Assembly (NCBI RefSeq): GCF_003050745.1
Contig: NZ_QAOF01000005.1
Coordinates: forward strand, 1 to 64,000
DNA: 64,000 bases
Source of the DNA: Sphingomonas sp. PP-CE-3G-477
GTDB lineage: Bacteria; Pseudomonadota; Alphaproteobacteria; Sphingomonadales; Sphingomonadaceae
Reading direction: 5' to 3'
The translations under genes were made by a program, and so were the position numbers. Shown in pieces: positions 1 through 5,994 of this stretch (positions are counted from its first letter, which is position 1; every line of letters starts with the position of its first letter). Under the pieces are notes generated by a model. That model did not search any database, had not been told where the DNA came from, and saw only the letters and a program-made list of their open reading frames with translations.

Positions 1-15
1 AACCAACGCTCGAAG

Positions 16-267
16 GTGATCGAAACAGCGTCAACCGAGGCTTCCCAAGATGGTGCCCGAAACGGCGTAGGCGAGTTCCCTTCGCCCGCTCCAGTCTTTC
101 CCAAACCATTGGGAAAGGCTGACAAACCGTCAAAGCGACGGTCCAGCACCAAGGTTGTCCCCACAGACCGTCTACACAATGATGCCAGTCGAGGTGTCTC
201 AAATCCTCGTAAACGCTCAGAAAATCGTCGTCAGGGCGTCTACACAAGGGGTCAGCCTGATTATTAG
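16..267 (+). pseudogene. Integrase N-terminal fragment (second copy)
   Basis: A short open frame opening with GTG. From about residue 21 to 79 it is identical to the leader part of the integrase reading frame on the other strand (from IPSPAPVFPK-like to GVYTRG), then it stops after five unrelated residues (QPDY and a stop). It exists only because it crosses the left copy of the 177-bp inverted repeat in the same codon phase as the right copy. It contains no catalytic domain, so it cannot be a functional recombinase. It is most likely a remnant left by duplication or rearrangement of the island end, but it could provide an alternative start for the integrase if the cassette inverts. Confidence 0.55.
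77..253 (+). repeat. Left copy of 177-bp inverted repeat (tRNA-Gly 3' end plus integrase leader)
   Basis: These bases are the reverse complement of 4812-4988 with no mismatch that I can find. The first 17 or so bases match the 3' end of the tRNA-Gly gene including CCA; the rest is the hairpin and leader region between the tRNA and the integrase core. Normal island att sites are direct repeats; this copy is inverted and carries integrase leader sequence. The sequence left of base 77 is not a recognisable tRNA body. Confidence 0.9.
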
Positions 268-313
268 CGCTAACGGCGCGGCTATGATCCGCATTGGTGA
301 TTGCCTTTGATGA

Positions 314-844
314 TCACTCAATATCCGCGAGCCAATCGATCTTAAGCCCAATCCCGTAGTTCGCGGAGCAACCCGGCACGCAATCGCTTGGCGGCATGAT
401 CTTGGCGTTCGCCACGTCCGTCACTAAACCATCAAGGCGATTACAGGCGGGGCACTCGCGATGTAGGGTTTCGTGAAGGTAGCCGATGAAACCGGGGCCA
501 GCCTGCGCACGCATCGCCTCGCCCTGAGCAACGCGGTCATGGCGTAACCGTGTGAAGGTGGCGCGTAGAAGGGTGATCTCATGAGCGGCGAGCGGCTCGG
601 CGAGCCCAGCCGGGGCGATCTCAGCGAAAGCGGCGCGTGATAGGAAACCGTTGCGGCGAATGCCGAGCGCCCTTTTCGCGGCATCGGATATCTGCTCACC
701 TTCCTTGCGGTAGCGGGTCGCAATGGCACGGGGATGCTCGCTGAGATCACCGACAAGCAGGCTGGCGATTGTCGGGATGGCGTCAAGGGTCAGGAGTCCC
801 AAGTTGGTGACGGCTTCGCGTGCCGCGTCATATTTGATCGTCAT
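314..844 (-). CDS. Hypothetical island protein with C-terminal Cys-pair (zinc-knuckle-like) motif
   Basis: Last gene of the four-gene island operon, 176 residues; its ATG overlaps the stop of the preceding HEPN gene by four bases, so translation is probably coupled. The N-terminal two thirds is predicted to be mostly helical with no motif I recognise. The C-terminal part has ECPACNRLDG followed about 22 residues later by DCVPGC, four or five cysteines that could bind one zinc ion. The CPxC-xxLDG...PP-x-C layout faintly resembles the C-terminus of phage minor-head (Mu gpF / SPP1 gp7 type) proteins, but the similarity is too weak for a name. The function is unknown; conserved coupling with HEPN proteins would suggest an accessory or sensor subunit. 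Confidence 0.75.
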   Translation of the reverse strand: MTIKYDAAREAVTNLGLLTLDAIPTIASLLVGDLSEHPRAIATRYRKEGEQISDAAKRALGIRRNGFLSRAAFAEIAPAGLAEPLAAHEITLLRATFTRLRHDRVAQGEAMRAQAGPGFIGYLHETLHRECPACNRLDGLVTDVANAKIMPPSDCVPGCSANYGIGLKIDWLADIE

Positions 845-1440
845 GTGGTGCTGTCACGGGGCAAGAGCTTGGCGACGAACTCGCCTTGAATGCTCGCTAC
901 CACGGCAACGACAAGCTCTTGCGCGAGGTCGATCGTGCACTTGATCTCCGCGTTCTGCTCTTCAATGAACGGCGTCGTGAGCGACACCACAGATTTGCCG
1001 CGCTTAATTACGGGCACGATGTTGATAAGCGTGCCTTCATCGTCAAACTCAGGGTGGAGCCAAAAGGGATTGTGAGCCATCGCGTTCCGTAAGGTGCGAA
1101 GTGAGGTGAGTTTACCCTCGAAGTCTTTAAAAGCGACGGGATCAAAAAACTTCGCGGCAACGATCAGCGCCAGCGATATGCGGCGCTCAAAGGTGAGGCG
1201 CTGGAGAATGCCTTCATCGAACGCGTCTTGAACCTCAAGATCACGCATCCTGCCGCCGAGAAAGTAATGAATGATCGAGGCGCTTAGCATCCGCTCAACC
1301 GCGAACGCTCCAGCCATAATGCCGCCGCGAACCTGCCTTATCCATTCGTGTATGTCGCTGGTGACTTCATGGAGAGGTTTGCCGTGAACCTGTCCTTGCG
1401 GAAGGCGACCGCCCCAATCGATAGTGCCCTCAGCGATCAT
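841..1440 (-). CDS. HEPN-domain protein (RNxxxH motif), putative RNase effector
   Basis: 199 residues, third gene of the island operon, overlapping both neighbours by ATGA. It contains LRTLRNAMAHNPFW around residues 113-127, an exact match to the HEPN catalytic signature R-N-x3-H, preceded by a long helix with an ER pair (AVERMLSASIIHYF) and LTFERRISLA, as in HEPN four-helix bundles. HEPN proteins are commonly metal-independent RNases in toxin-antitoxin, abortive infection and CRISPR-associated systems. Whether this one cleaves RNA, and what restrains it, cannot be read from the sequence. There is no signal peptide, so it should be cytoplasmic. Confidence 0.82.
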   Translation of the reverse strand: MIAEGTIDWGGRLPQGQVHGKPLHEVTSDIHEWIRQVRGGIMAGAFAVERMLSASIIHYFLGGRMRDLEVQDAFDEGILQRLTFERRISLALIVAAKFFDPVAFKDFEGKLTSLRTLRNAMAHNPFWLHPEFDDEGTLINIVPVIKRGKSVVSLTTPFIEEQNAEIKCTIDLAQELVVAVVASIQGEFVAKLLPRDSTT

Positions 1441-2198
1441 TGCGCACCCGGTAGAAGTGAGAAGTAGGGAAGACTTAGCTCATCGAAGCGCGGCACGGGA
1501 ATAGTTTCTGCCTCATCGGCAAGCCTATTGAGGGCGTGCGGCAGGTAGCGCTTAGCAAAGGCAAGGGTGAAGCTGAAAATGAACGAGTTAAAGTTAACCG
1601 TCTGAACGCGCGTGTCGGTGATTAGCTGGCTAAGCGCCATTATATGATCGTCCACGCCAGCGAGGTTCTTTAGCGTTTCATACTGTAGCATTTCGATCGT
1701 GTAGAAAAGCGTGTTGCCGATGTTGCGGTGGATGTAATCGCCGATATCGGCGTTTGGATCGAGTGACTGATAAGCCGCCTCAACATGCTCCGGGGCATGG
1801 TGGAAGGCCATACCATCACGAACGCGCCAGATGAGGCTACCCGGTTTGGGGCGATCAAAGTATGCGAGTATCGCTCTAAAGGCTATCCTCCCCTCATCGG
1901 ACAAGCCTGACTCATAGGTGGTTTCGATCATCGCCTGATGCTTACGAACGAGTTTCCAAGCTTCGTTCAGCCGACCGGTTAGCATCCGTAGGATCATCAA
2001 CCCGAATGCTGAATTGCCTTGGTTGATGAGGCGGTGCCCCGCATCGTCCTGCGCAAGGATCACAGCGAGCGTCTTGTTGAACATCTGGGTGTCGTTGGCG
2101 ACGCTGGATGCCATCAGGAAGAATAGTCTCTCAGCGGGTGGCGCGCGGTCGAGATCGGCCTTGGTGTAGATGAGAGTGTGAACGGTGATCTCGGTCAT
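1437..2198 (-). CDS. HEPN-like helical protein (R-x5-H, 'RDGMAFHH')
   Basis: 253 residues, second gene of the island operon, starting 18 bases after the DUF2971-like gene and overlapping the next gene by ATGA. It is alpha-helical throughout with no membrane segment. Around residue 125 it reads WRVRDGMAFHHAPEHVEAAY; the RDGMAFHH part resembles the IRNxxAFHY motif of several HEPN-like families (arginine, then histidine six residues on). The second position is Asp instead of the usual Asn, so catalysis is uncertain; it may be a degraded partner of the downstream RNxxxH protein. Alternatively it is an unrelated helical protein. The gene layout suggests the two HEPN-type proteins work together. 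Confidence 0.7.
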   Translation of the reverse strand: MTEITVHTLIYTKADLDRAPPAERLFFLMASSVANDTQMFNKTLAVILAQDDAGHRLINQGNSAFGLMILRMLTGRLNEAWKLVRKHQAMIETTYESGLSDEGRIAFRAILAYFDRPKPGSLIWRVRDGMAFHHAPEHVEAAYQSLDPNADIGDYIHRNIGNTLFYTIEMLQYETLKNLAGVDDHIMALSQLITDTRVQTVNFNSFIFSFTLAFAKRYLPHALNRLADEAETIPVPRFDELSLPYFSLLPGAQ

Positions 2199-2216
2199 GA
2201 GTTCGTCACCAAAGCC

Positions 2217-3140
2217 TCACGTCGGGTCGCTATCGTCGTTGACGGGTTCGGCAAGAATGGGGGAGGGTTCAGCTTCATCGAATTTTCGAAACATCAGGAA
2301 GCCGGGTTCGCGGATGGCAAGTGCTGCTAATTCGTCACGGTCCACAAGCTCCCGCGTGAGGCGAAACGTCGTTTTGCGGGGGTAGACGGCATATAGATCA
2401 ATGTCGTCGTTATTGTCTAAAAGCTTAACTATGCTCGACATAACTGAGCGGTCACACCGCATTCCAAAGTGTATAGCGCTCATGCGATACTCTACACCCT
2501 TTAATCCGTGATCTGGCGTGATATCCCGCCATTCCTTTTCATACTGCCATTCGGGCGATTTCGAATAATAGTAGGTGTCGAGCACGCGTTTCTTGGCGGC
2601 GTCATCCTTCTCCAGCTTCCATGCGTAAAGGTCGGAAGCCTTGATCGCGCGGGGCGCTCGATAGCTCACCGGGGCAAGGTTTGGGTGCGCCATATCGGTG
2701 GTATCGTATTCGATACAGAAGCCGCGATGCTCATCCGCATAGTGGCTCCACATGAGGCCCGATCGCCACGTCTGAGAGAAAGAGAGGACGCCTTGAACCC
2801 CAAGCTGCCGATTGATCTCGCGTTCTATCTGATAAGCGACATTGCGCTTTAAGCTCTCATCAACCTCGGGCTCAGTTCTGTAATCGCCATATTCGGTTGA
2901 CATATAACGATTGTAGTCAATCTCCTTCCACGCATCCTCCTTTGACATGCGGGCGCGTAAGAGGCGATAAAGCGTTTTCTCCAACTCAAGGCGACCTATG
3001 TCAGCCTCGAAAGACGGGTTACAATCTAAAGGGTCGTTGAACGTCTTAGGTTGAGCGTAGAATACCTCAGCTTCCGTAATCATTCGTAGCGAGAGCACGC
3101 TAAAAGATCGGTATTTGTAAAGCCTTGCTGGCGTGCTCAT
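2217..3140 (-). CDS. DUF2971-like protein, first gene of the island operon
   Basis: Recognised as DUF2971-like from the ordered motifs LYKYRSF near the start, FNDPLDCNP, VLSFSQTW, LMWSHYADEHRGFCIEYD and WQYEKEWRDI. The family is widespread in mobile and defence-rich regions, but its biochemical activity is not established to my knowledge. I place the start at ATG 3140, which has AAGG seven bases upstream and opens directly onto the conserved LYKYR motif; a longer frame opening with TTG-ATG at 3260 would add 40 poorly conserved-looking residues and cross a palindrome. It is 307 residues. It leads three further genes on the same strand and is separated from the integrase by about 256 bases, which should hold the operon promoter. 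Confidence 0.8.
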   Translation of the reverse strand: MSTPARLYKYRSFSVLSLRMITEAEVFYAQPKTFNDPLDCNPSFEADIGRLELEKTLYRLLRARMSKEDAWKEIDYNRYMSTEYGDYRTEPEVDESLKRNVAYQIEREINRQLGVQGVLSFSQTWRSGLMWSHYADEHRGFCIEYDTTDMAHPNLAPVSYRAPRAIKASDLYAWKLEKDDAAKKRVLDTYYYSKSPEWQYEKEWRDITPDHGLKGVEYRMSAIHFGMRCDRSVMSSIVKLLDNNDDIDLYAVYPRKTTFRLTRELVDRDELAALAIREPGFLMFRKFDEAEPSPILAEPVNDDSDPT

Positions 3141-3210
3141 AGATTTGCCTTGCTCATCGAGCGGCAAGCTAACGGTCGGCAGATAGTCGAGCAAGCAAGT
3201 TGCGCACTGA

Positions 3211-3234
3211 CGTGGAGGTCCATTTTCCTCCACG
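3211..3234 (-). promoter_or_regulatory. Palindrome CGTGGAGG-N8-CCTCCACG upstream of the DUF2971 operon
   Basis: Perfect eight-base arms separated by eight bases, located 70-95 bases upstream of the preferred start of the DUF2971-like gene. It could be an operator for autoregulation or a stem-loop in the 5' leader. A second small hairpin (CCCGC-TTA-GCGGG, 3274-3286) lies beyond it, without a T-run, and may mark the end of the integrase transcript. Confidence 0.35.
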
Positions 3235-3396
3235 GTGGATGCGAATGATACGGTCATCAAACACTTTGGCGATCCCGCTTAGCGGGGTAGGTCACCCCCA
3301 TGGTTCAACAGCACGCCAATGATCACGACGCTGATCGACGTGAACGGCTCACGGCTTCAAAGCGGGTGGCGGATCGAGCATCCAGCCGCTTGCCCG

Positions 3397-4956
3397 CTAC
3401 GACCCGAGCACCGCAAGGTGGTCAAGGTTGAGCGCCGGGAACCGCACGGCATTCAGCGCCTCGGCCAGCGCGCGCGGCTGATATCCGCTCCCGTAGTTAT
3501 CAGCCACGGCGGTGCCCTTGCCATCGCTCGTCCAGCCTCCGAGCAAAAGCGCTAAATCGCGATCGATCTTCGCCTCGCGCAGTCCATCGCGGAAGTTGTG
3601 GCGGAACGAGTGGAAGCACGTCAGCGGCGCAACAGCCCCAGCGTTATCAAGGAAGCGGGTGAACCATCTCGATATCGCCGTGGATCGGTAGCCAAGGTGG
3701 CCGAACGGAAGCTCGGGAAAGAGGTTGGTCTCCCCACGCAGACGTTGCGATGCCGAGAACGCCAGAAAACCGCAGCGGATCAGTTCATCGTGAATCGGGA
3801 CGATCCGCTCGCTGGCGTTCGTCTTCACGCGCTTTTCGTCGCCGGTGTTGCTGAACCCCGACATGACGCTGAAGCAGTATATTCCGTCGATCTCTCGGAT
3901 GTCGGAGACCTCAAGCTGACAAATCTCGTTGAGCCGCATACCGCTGAATAAGGCAATCAACGGCACCCAAAACCGAGCACGGCGGGGGCGCTGATCGCCG
4001 GAGACGGCGTAGCCGTTCATGTCGTCCCGGCACCCGGTGTAGATCGGCGCATCGAAGATGCGGCGAAGCTGTTCGAGCGAGAAGGGATTGCGTTTGTCGC
4101 GCTTCCTTACCGGGTCAGGAAGTTTCAGGCCCTTGAGCGGATTACGATCGAGATAGCCCTCGTTCATCGCCCAGTTCATCACCCCGCCGAACCGATTGAT
4201 GTAGGCGTTGAGGTTCGCGGTGCTGATCAGGCGGCACTCGCCCTTCGCCTTGGCAGCAGCGATCACCTCCCTGATCGTCATGTCCGGGAACCGCTGATGA
4301 GCGCTTCTCGGCATCTCGCGCAGGAGGGCCACAAAGTTGCGACAGCCCTCACGGGTGATATCAGTCAGCGCCGTGTCCTCATTGAATACCTCGACGACCC
4401 ATTTTCGGGTTGTGGCGTGCGCGATCTGGGTGCGCTTGCTCCATTGGTGCTTTGGATCGGCGATGAAGCGATCGTAAACATCACCGATCGTGCGTCTGCT
4501 CGACAGCGGGGGCGGCAATGGTGGCTGGGAAGCAGCGAGCATCACCTGCGTCGAACCCGCTCGATCGCCGGTTGTGTTGGTTAGCAGCGCAGGATCGATC
4601 GCACGCCCGATTAAGCGACGGCCCCTCTCGAACTCAGCTTCGACAGTCGCGGCGACATAATGGATGCGTCGGAGCGCCGTCGCATAGCTGTCAGTGTCAA
4701 GCGACCTCCAGATTTCGCATTGGTTCAGGACCGTCAGGAGGACGGTCGGCACCCGTCGTCGGTAATGAAAAATGCCACGCTTCGAGCACAGGCCAACGGG
4801 TCGATTGTGTAGACCCCTTGTGTAGACGCCCTGACGACGATTTTCTGAGCGTTTACGAGGATTTGAGACACCTCGACTGGCATCATTGTGTAGACGGTCT
4901 GTGGGGACAACCTTGGTGCTGGACCGTCGCTTTGACGGTTTGTCAGCCTTTCCCAA
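3397..4956 (-). CDS. Tyrosine recombinase (island integrase)
   Basis: Phage-type integrase next to a tRNA gene. The N-terminal part has GIFHYRRRVP and a WRSLDTDSY segment, as in DUF6538-type integrase N-termini; a SAM-like core-binding domain follows (RTIGDVYDRFI to YLDRNPLKGL). Catalytic residues are visible in order: Arg in SGMRLNEICQL, Lys in VKTNASERIVPIH, HSFRH with the second Arg, GGW in place of the second His, and Tyr near NYGSGY. The start is uncertain: the frame is open back into the tRNA, no ATG exists before the conserved region, and a TTG at 4956 is the best in-frame candidate. The residues before VGLCSKRG overlap repeats that look like attachment-site DNA, so the true protein may begin later with a rare codon. 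Confidence 0.85.
   Translation of the reverse strand: MGKADKPSKRRSSTKVVPTDRLHNDASRGVSNPRKRSENRRQGVYTRGLHNRPVGLCSKRGIFHYRRRVPTVLLTVLNQCEIWRSLDTDSYATALRRIHYVAATVEAEFERGRRLIGRAIDPALLTNTTGDRAGSTQVMLAASQPPLPPPLSSRRTIGDVYDRFIADPKHQWSKRTQIAHATTRKWVVEVFNEDTALTDITREGCRNFVALLREMPRSAHQRFPDMTIREVIAAAKAKGECRLISTANLNAYINRFGGVMNWAMNEGYLDRNPLKGLKLPDPVRKRDKRNPFSLEQLRRIFDAPIYTGCRDDMNGYAVSGDQRPRRARFWVPLIALFSGMRLNEICQLEVSDIREIDGIYCFSVMSGFSNTGDEKRVKTNASERIVPIHDELIRCGFLAFSASQRLRGETNLFPELPFGHLGYRSTAISRWFTRFLDNAGAVAPLTCFHSFRHNFRDGLREAKIDRDLALLLGGWTSDGKGTAVADNYGSGYQPRALAEALNAVRFPALNLDHLAVLGS
4805..4895 (-). repeat. Three 10-bp direct repeats GTCTACACAA (candidate integrase arm sites)
   Basis: On the minus strand GTCTACACAA occurs at 4886-4895, 4818-4827 and 4805-4814. 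The last two are 13 bases apart. Short direct repeats beside an integration site are what arm-type binding sites of tyrosine recombinases (as in lambda) look like. Two of the three also occur in the left inverted-repeat copy; the third is outside the repeat. Confidence 0.45.
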
Positions 4957-4988
4957 TGGTTTGGGAAAGACTGGAGCGGGCGAAGGGA
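4812..4988 (-). repeat. Right copy of 177-bp inverted repeat
   Basis: Reverse complement of 77-253. It begins inside the T-arm/acceptor part of the tRNA-Gly gene (4988) and ends in the integrase leader (4812). Together the two copies enclose about 4.56 kb that holds the integrase core and the four cargo genes. Confidence 0.9.
4945..4972 (-). terminator. 12-bp hairpin just downstream of tRNA-Gly
   Basis: On the minus strand, AGTCTTTCCCAA is followed by ACCA and TTGGGAAAGGCT, giving a 12-bp stem with one G-T pair and a 4-base loop immediately after the CCA of the tRNA. It lacks a T-run, so it may be a processing/termination hairpin of the tRNA transcript or part of the recombination site. It is duplicated in the left repeat copy. 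Confidence 0.45.
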
Positions 4989-5046
4989 TTCGAACCCTCG
5001 ACCCCAACCTTGGCAAGGTTGTGCTCTACCCCTGAGCTACGCCCGC
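4972..5046 (-). tRNA. tRNA-Gly(GCC)
   Basis: The minus strand folds as a tRNA: acceptor GCGGGCG pairing with CGCCCGC, D-arm beginning TAGCTCAGGGGTAGAGC, anticodon stem CAACC with loop TTGCCAA and GGTTG (anticodon GCC), T-arm GAGGGTTCGAATCCCTT, and an encoded CCA at 4972-4974. It is intact and is the integration site of the island. The 3' end is duplicated at position 77. Confidence 0.97.
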
Positions 5047-5099
5047 TCTGGCGCCTATGTCTCCGGTCTGAAGCGACACGGTGACTGGGTGAGGCGCGC

Positions 5100-5128
5100 T
5101 GTTAGCCCGGTGTTTCCGGGACGGCAAG
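5100..5128 (-). promoter_or_regulatory. Candidate promoter of tRNA-Gly
   Basis: On the minus strand CTTGCC (5128-5123) and CTAACA (5105-5100) are separated by 17 bases and lie about 55 bases upstream of the tRNA, a plausible sigma-70 arrangement for an alphaproteobacterium. This is pattern recognition only. Confidence 0.4.
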
Positions 5129-5192
5129 CGCCTTTTCAACTTTCGTGTGAAATTTGCTGCAGACACGATTCCGCTTGGCGACTCCGGCACTA

Positions 5193-5207
5193 GAACATTA
5201 CAAGAAC
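5193..5207 (+). promoter_or_regulatory. LexA box (GAAC-N7-GAAC) of the imuA-imuB-dnaE2 operon
   Basis: GAAC-ATTACAA-GAAC is a perfect alphaproteobacterial LexA site. It ends four bases before the GTG start of imuA. A possible promoter TTGGCG (5175-5180), 17 bases, TTACAA (5198-5203) overlaps it, so LexA binding would block RNA polymerase, and transcription may start at or very near the GTG. Confidence 0.85.
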
Positions 5208-5211
5208 AATT

Positions 5212-5994
5212 GTGAACGAGTCGCTTGCCTTGATAGCCCGCCTGAAGCGGATCGCCACGGTGGGGATGCCGACCCAGGGCGACGATCGCGCGGACGATGC
5301 GTGGCTGACGCAGGGTATGGCGAAGGCGCAGTTGCACGAGGTTTTTGCGACGATCGATGATTCGGCGAGTGCCGCGGGGTTCGCGGTTGCCTCGATATTG
5401 GCGGCAAAGGCAGCGCCGGTGATGTGGCTGCGGACCGAGGCCAGCGAGCGGCAGGGGGGCAGGTTGCATGCGACCGGGCTGGTCGAGATGGGGCTTGACG
5501 TGACGTCGCTGGTGCTGGGACTGGTCGAGGACGAGGCCAGCTTGCTACGCGCCGCTGCCGATGCTGCGCGGTGTCATGGGCTCGGCACGTTGTTGATGGA
5601 ATCCTGGGGCAGGGCGCCCGGACTCGACCTCACCGCGACGCGGCGGCTGATGCTGGCGGCCGAAGCCTCGGGCGTGACGATCCTCAGCCTGCGCATCGGT
5701 GCCGAACCGGTGCCGAGTGCGGCCGCGTCGCGCTGGCGGGTGGCGGCATCCTGCTCCCGGCTGCTGGAAGCCGACGCACCTGGCAAACCTGCCTTCGACA
5801 TCGAATTGCTACGCCGACGCGGAGGCCAGGCCGGGCTTCGCTGGCGTGTGGAGTGGGACCGTGACGCGCACATCTTCGACCAAAACGCCTTCGCCTCTGG
5901 TGATTCCGCGGCGCTACCTGGCGCTGGTATTCCCGTGGCTGCCGATCGAGCGGCTGCGGACGATGCGGCCGCATCTGTTCGTCGGACGGGCTGA
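5212..5994 (+). CDS. imuA: ImuA, SOS-induced mutagenesis protein
   Basis: 260-residue RecA/SulA-like accessory protein of the ImuABC translesion synthesis complex. The family pattern is visible as ALIARLKRIA at the start, KAQLHEVFA, then VMWLRTEASERQGG, GLVEMGLDV, LRAAADAARCHGLGTLLMES and WRVEWDRD near the end. The start is GTG 5212, directly after the LexA box and without a Shine-Dalgarno sequence. The last 95 bases overlap the start of imuB in another frame; the C-terminal residues still look like the family end (GIPVAADRAAA), so I keep the overlap. ImuA works with ImuB and DnaE2 (ImuC) in damage-induced error-prone DNA synthesis. Confidence 0.88.
   Translation: MNESLALIARLKRIATVGMPTQGDDRADDAWLTQGMAKAQLHEVFATIDDSASAAGFAVASILAAKAAPVMWLRTEASERQGGRLHATGLVEMGLDVTSLVLGLVEDEASLLRAAADAARCHGLGTLLMESWGRAPGLDLTATRRLMLAAEASGVTILSLRIGAEPVPSAAASRWRVAASCSRLLEADAPGKPAFDIELLRRRGGQAGLRWRVEWDRDAHIFDQNAFASGDSAALPGAGIPVAADRAAADDAAASVRRTG

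Noticed and set aside
1..110. Possible second tRNA-Gly at the left edge
   Set aside because: The last 17 bases and CCA match tRNA-Gly and TTCCCAA resembles a CCC anticodon loop, but no anticodon stem, T-loop or acceptor 5' strand can be formed.
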